DNA from: DASXRU01 sp036506395
GTDB taxonomy: Bacteria > Acidobacteriota > Blastocatellia > Pyrinomonadales > Pyrinomonadaceae
Length of the DNA stretch: 17,979 nucleotides
Assembly (NCBI GenBank): GCA_036506395.1
Contig: DASXRU010000260.1
Coordinates: 1-17,979, forward strand
Reading direction: 5' to 3'
Below are positions 15,241-17,979 of this stretch, one piece after another. Below the pieces are notes generated by a model, which saw only the letters and a program-made list of their open reading frames with translations, was not told where the DNA came from and ran no database searches. Each line of letters begins with the position of its first letter. The first letter of the stretch is position 1. Both the position numbers and the translations under genes were made by a program.

Positions 15241-17438
15241 GTCCCACTCGAACCAGGAATGCGAAAAAGAAAAAGCCGGCCGCGCGCAGATCGGCGGCGA
15301 AAGGCAAACCCGCCCGGCCCGGAACGAAAGCAAAGCGGGACAGTGCGAAAACGCAGGCTGGGACGCCGCACTATCTTTCCGGATCGGTAGAACACGATCT
15401 GGTGTTGGCGTGGTTTCGCTTGTTGGCTCGCTGCCGGGGCGCGTGGCTGCAACAACTGTGGTCAGGCGAAGGCTCGATCGATGCACTCGGTACCGTTACT
15501 CACGCGGAACTCGCCGGAATTCTGGCGGATCACGATTCATTGGAAGCTGAGGCCGAATGGTCTCGAGGCCAGGAGGTTGTGCGCCAGTGGCGAGCCGAGG
15601 CCGGCGAAATCAAGCGCATGTTGGACGAGGCCGACGATTCCGGATTTGCCCGCCTGGCTCGACTGTTTCGCCTGTCTCCCGAAGAAAAGGACCTGCTGCG
15701 CCTCTCGGCCGCGGTGGCTTTTGATCCGTCGCTCGGTCGCGTGTGCGCCTATCTTCAGGACCATGCGGGCCGGGCCTATTTGACTGAAGAACTTGCGGCC
15801 CGGCTGCTGATGATTGGCCGCACGACGGCGTGGCCGCCTGAGATGAACGTCTTCCGCTGGGAATTGATCCAACGTCGTGAAACAGGCCCGGGCGAACCAG
15901 TTGCGCTCACTTGTGATCCGCAGATCAAAGACTGGCTGACGGGTAAAAGCACTCTCGATGAAGTTTTGGTGGGCGCCGCCCGGATGCTGGAGGCGGATGG
16001 CCCGGGGCTGCCTGAGTGGCCGGTCGATGAGGTCACCGCGTGGATCGACAAATCCTTCCGGTATCCGGAACCGCTTCGCTTGCGTGTGGTGGTGGTGGCT
16101 CCGCGCGGCGGAGGTAAACGACATTTCGCACTCGCGGTGGCGACCAAGCTGGGCATGCCTTTGCTGCTTGTCGATAGCGACGCGGCGGACGATTCAACGT
16201 GGAGACGATTCTTTCTCCATGCGCAGCGTCAGGGGTTTCTCGACACTGCGGCGCTGGCCTGGTCGGGTGAGGCGATCTCGCGCCAACGTTGGCTCGCCGG
16301 TCAACCCTTGTTTCCGCTGCAGTTTGTTTTGTGCGAGCCAGGCTCGGAACTTGCTGCGACATCAGCCGCGGTTGATCGCCTGGTGCGTCTGCCAATGCCC
16401 GAAGCCGGCACGCGCAAGCGACTCTGGCAGCAATCGTCGGCCACGATCGGCAAGTGGACCACCGGTGAACTGGGCAAATTGGCCGAGCATCATCAGGTGT
16501 GGCCCGGAGATATCCAGCGTGCAATCTACCTCGGGGCCCGATCTCCGGCCCACGCGGCCGTGCTGGTGCGCGATAGCGCGCGCTCGCGATTTGGAAATCT
16601 CGCCCAGATTCTTGAATGTCCTTTTAACTGGGACGACCTGGTGCTGCCTGAGGGAGTGAAACAACTCCTCGGTGCTATTTCATTTGAAGCCGAAGAGCGC
16701 AGTGCCTTCTGGCAACAGCCGGAAGCGCGCCGCCTGTTTCCACAAGGCCGGGGTCTGGTGGCCCTGTTCAGTGGACCATCGGGCACCGGCAAGACGATGG
16801 CCGCCCAGATAATCGCCGCCCGGCTGACTCAGGATCTATGTCGCGTGAATGTGGCGCAACTTGTCAGTAAATGGGTGGGCGAGACTTCCAAGAACATAGA
16901 GGAAGTCATTCGCGTGGCCGCCGAAAACAATGTGGTGCTTTTCTTTGACGAGGCCGACGCTCTGTTTGCTAAGCGGTCAACTGAGATTCGCGACGCGCAG
17001 GACCGATTTGCCAACACCGACACCGCTTTTCTGCTTCAGGCGATTGAGAGTTATCCGGGCATCGCCATTCTGGCCACCAATCTGAGACTGAACATCGACC
17101 TGGCGTTTCTCCGGCGGCTTCGTTACCTGGTGGAGTTCCCGAAACCGGATGCGGCGCTGCAGCTGCAGCTCTGGAGCAAACTGGTGACCGCTCTGGCCGG
17201 AGCGAAGCGCGCGAAGGCGCTTGCGAATACGCTCGAACTGCTGAGCACAGTGACTGACGTGACTGGTGCGCAAATCAAGTTCGCGGTGCTGGCCGGACTG
17301 TTTGCGGCGCGGGCTGATAATCGGCCGCTGGACACTCAGCACCTTTTGACCGGCCTGGATCGTGAGTTGGCAAAAGAAGGGCGAGCGATTGGGCCGCGAG
17401 AACGCGACCGGATCCTCAGACTGCAGGAGGCGGCATGA
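15237..17438 (+). CDS. two-module AAA+ ATPase of the injection system (Pvc15-like)
   Basis: 733 aa. After a basic N-terminal tail (KKKKPAARRSAAKGKPARPG) comes a ~220-residue helical region. A first AAA-like module has the degenerate P-loop APRGGGKRH (from residue ~288) lacking the usual first Gly and the Thr/Ser. The second, C-terminal module is intact: Walker A GPSGTGKT (513-520), Walker B VLFFDEADA (D571, E572), sensor 1 ILATN, and Arg-finger region FLRRLRYLVEFP. This is the Cdc48/FtsH-like ATPase found in essentially all eCIS loci (Pvc15), thought to help load effectors or assemble the particle, possibly by unfolding cargo. The first ATPase site is probably inactive. It overlaps the genes on both sides by 4 nt. 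Confidence 0.93.
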   Translation: MSPTRTRNAKKKKPAARRSAAKGKPARPGTKAKRDSAKTQAGTPHYLSGSVEHDLVLAWFRLLARCRGAWLQQLWSGEGSIDALGTVTHAELAGILADHDSLEAEAEWSRGQEVVRQWRAEAGEIKRMLDEADDSGFARLARLFRLSPEEKDLLRLSAAVAFDPSLGRVCAYLQDHAGRAYLTEELAARLLMIGRTTAWPPEMNVFRWELIQRRETGPGEPVALTCDPQIKDWLTGKSTLDEVLVGAARMLEADGPGLPEWPVDEVTAWIDKSFRYPEPLRLRVVVVAPRGGGKRHFALAVATKLGMPLLLVDSDAADDSTWRRFFLHAQRQGFLDTAALAWSGEAISRQRWLAGQPLFPLQFVLCEPGSELAATSAAVDRLVRLPMPEAGTRKRLWQQSSATIGKWTTGELGKLAEHHQVWPGDIQRAIYLGARSPAHAAVLVRDSARSRFGNLAQILECPFNWDDLVLPEGVKQLLGAISFEAEERSAFWQQPEARRLFPQGRGLVALFSGPSGTGKTMAAQIIAARLTQDLCRVNVAQLVSKWVGETSKNIEEVIRVAAENNVVLFFDEADALFAKRSTEIRDAQDRFANTDTAFLLQAIESYPGIAILATNLRLNIDLAFLRRLRYLVEFPKPDAALQLQLWSKLVTALAGAKRAKALANTLELLSTVTDVTGAQIKFAVLAGLFAARADNRPLDTQHLLTGLDRELAKEGRAIGPRERDRILRLQEAA

Positions 17439-17671
17439 AGCGAACCGCGGTGGAAATTTCAGAACTGCACCTGCGCGTGCCGAACCTGGCGCCGCCACAG
17501 GCCCGGCGTTTGGGCGAGATGGTGGCGCAGCGTCTGGCCGGGCTGTCGCTCGCCCAAGACGGCTCACGAAAGATCGATGCTCTGGCAGTACGCGTGCGCA
17601 CCGATGGCCGATCGTCGATGGAACGAGTAGCGGATGAGATTGCGACGGGCGTGCGGAGGAGATTGGGTTAA
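17435..17671 (+). CDS. small conserved-looking eCIS protein of unknown function
   Basis: 78 aa. The start overlaps the ATPase stop (ATGA), so translation is coupled. The sequence reads an N-terminal strand (AVEISELHLRVPNL), a helix (PQARRLGEMVAQRLAGLS), a strand (KIDALAVRVRTD), and a final helix (SSMERVADEIATGVRRRL). This strand-helix-strand-helix pattern with 'I..L.lr.pgl....ar.lg..va..L' recurs in short ORFs beside eCIS ATPases as far as I recall; no function is known to me. It could be a small adaptor or chaperone for the ATPase or for the downstream DUF4157 protein. No catalytic residues are evident. Confidence 0.75.
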   Translation: MKRTAVEISELHLRVPNLAPPQARRLGEMVAQRLAGLSLAQDGSRKIDALAVRVRTDGRSSMERVADEIATGVRRRLG

Positions 17672-17680
17672 TCGGGGACG

Positions 17681-17979
17681 ATGCAAGCGACAGCCCGAAA
17701 AAGCGGATCGAGAAAAAGTGGCGCGCCGCGCGTGACTGCGATGGGCGTGGAGGCAAAAGCTCGCCCTGGTGCCCGAAATCATCAACGGGCAAATGCGCTC
17801 GAGCGACAGGCTGATGAAATGTCGGCGCGAATGCTGCGAAATGAAACCGGCCTGGCGCGCCGGATCAGTCCTGCCGTTGCGGCCGGTTACTGGAATCCGG
17901 CGAGTGCGGGTTCGCCGTTGCGCGCAGACATTCGGGCGGAAATGGAGCGCGTCTTTGGCGCAGATTTCTCGGCGGTGCG
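17681..17979 (+). CDS. DUF4157 (eCIS core domain) protein, 3' end beyond window
   Basis: ATG 17681, 9 nt after the previous stop, open to the window edge (99 codons). It starts with a basic, Ser/Gly-rich tail (MQATARKSGSRKSGAPRVTA). It then has ALERQADEMSARML, the 'a...ErEAD..A..v' helix that precedes the domain, and ends with SPLRADIRAEMERVFGADFS, the 'lp..vr..me..fG.DFs.VrVH' signature of DUF4157 (PF13699). That domain is strongly associated with eCIS loci and with eCIS-linked toxins, where it may act as a loading or processing domain. Whether this is a toxin, a structural protein or a peptidase cannot be decided; the part holding any HExxH-like motif is outside the window. Confidence 0.85.
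   Translation, partial: MQATARKSGSRKSGAPRVTAMGVEAKARPGARNHQRANALERQADEMSARMLRNETGLARRISPAVAAGYWNPASAGSPLRADIRAEMERVFGADFSAV

Noticed and set aside
14614..15486. 290-aa minus-strand frame across the DUF4255 and ATPase genes
   Set aside because: It spans the junction of two well-supported plus-strand genes and its composition (Arg/His/Pro-rich) is that of antisense translation.

Overview
The window reads as bacterial chromosomal DNA of moderate-to-high GC. Most CDSs have clear Shine-Dalgarno sites. Nothing in it fixes the phylum. The gene mix (B12-type radical SAM protein, WD40 remnants, sigma-54 activator, contractile injection locus) would suit a soil or environmental bacterium such as an Acidobacteriota member, but that is a weak inference.

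Left part (1-3530), all on the minus strand: a VOC/PhnB-like protein, a multi-pass membrane protein with a C-terminal OB-fold (tRNA_anti-like) domain, a B12-binding-type radical SAM protein, and a tRNA-Val(CAC) with its own promoter and terminator.

Middle part (3549-7451) is an eroded accessory region. It holds the C-terminal stub of a tyrosine recombinase just upstream of the tRNA. That stub is joined to a truncated and probably frameshifted ArsP/DUF318-type permease. There is also an intact cupin gene, three unrecognised ORFs of which two converge and overlap, a WD40-repeat remnant broken by a frameshift, and a non-coding stretch with a possible promoter and hairpin.

Right part (7452-17979), all on the plus strand, is the main item: the front end of an extracellular contractile injection system (eCIS, phage-tail-like) locus with what looks like a dedicated sigma-54 switch. 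A bacterial enhancer-binding protein (AAA+ with GAYTGA and a Fis-type HTH, plus a degenerate receiver) is followed by a 230-bp spacer. The spacer carries three copies of a TGCGG-N8-CCGCA palindrome and a GG-N10-GC (-24/-12) promoter. Downstream, tightly packed and partly overlapping, are a small winged-helix-like protein, a 775-aa sheath with a very large insertion, the inner tube protein, a gp26-like baseplate protein with two CxxC pairs, a Pro-rich linker protein, a DUF4255/Pvc16-type terminal protein, a two-module AAA ATPase (Pvc15-like), a 78-aa small protein, and the start of a DUF4157 (eCIS core domain) protein cut by the window edge. Spike, LysM hub, gp25, baseplate wedge, tape measure and effectors are not seen and presumably lie further right.

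Proposed logic (inference): the activator binds the palindromes as upstream activating sites and opens the sigma-54 promoter, giving all-or-none expression of the injection machine. The first gene of the transcript may feed back on it.
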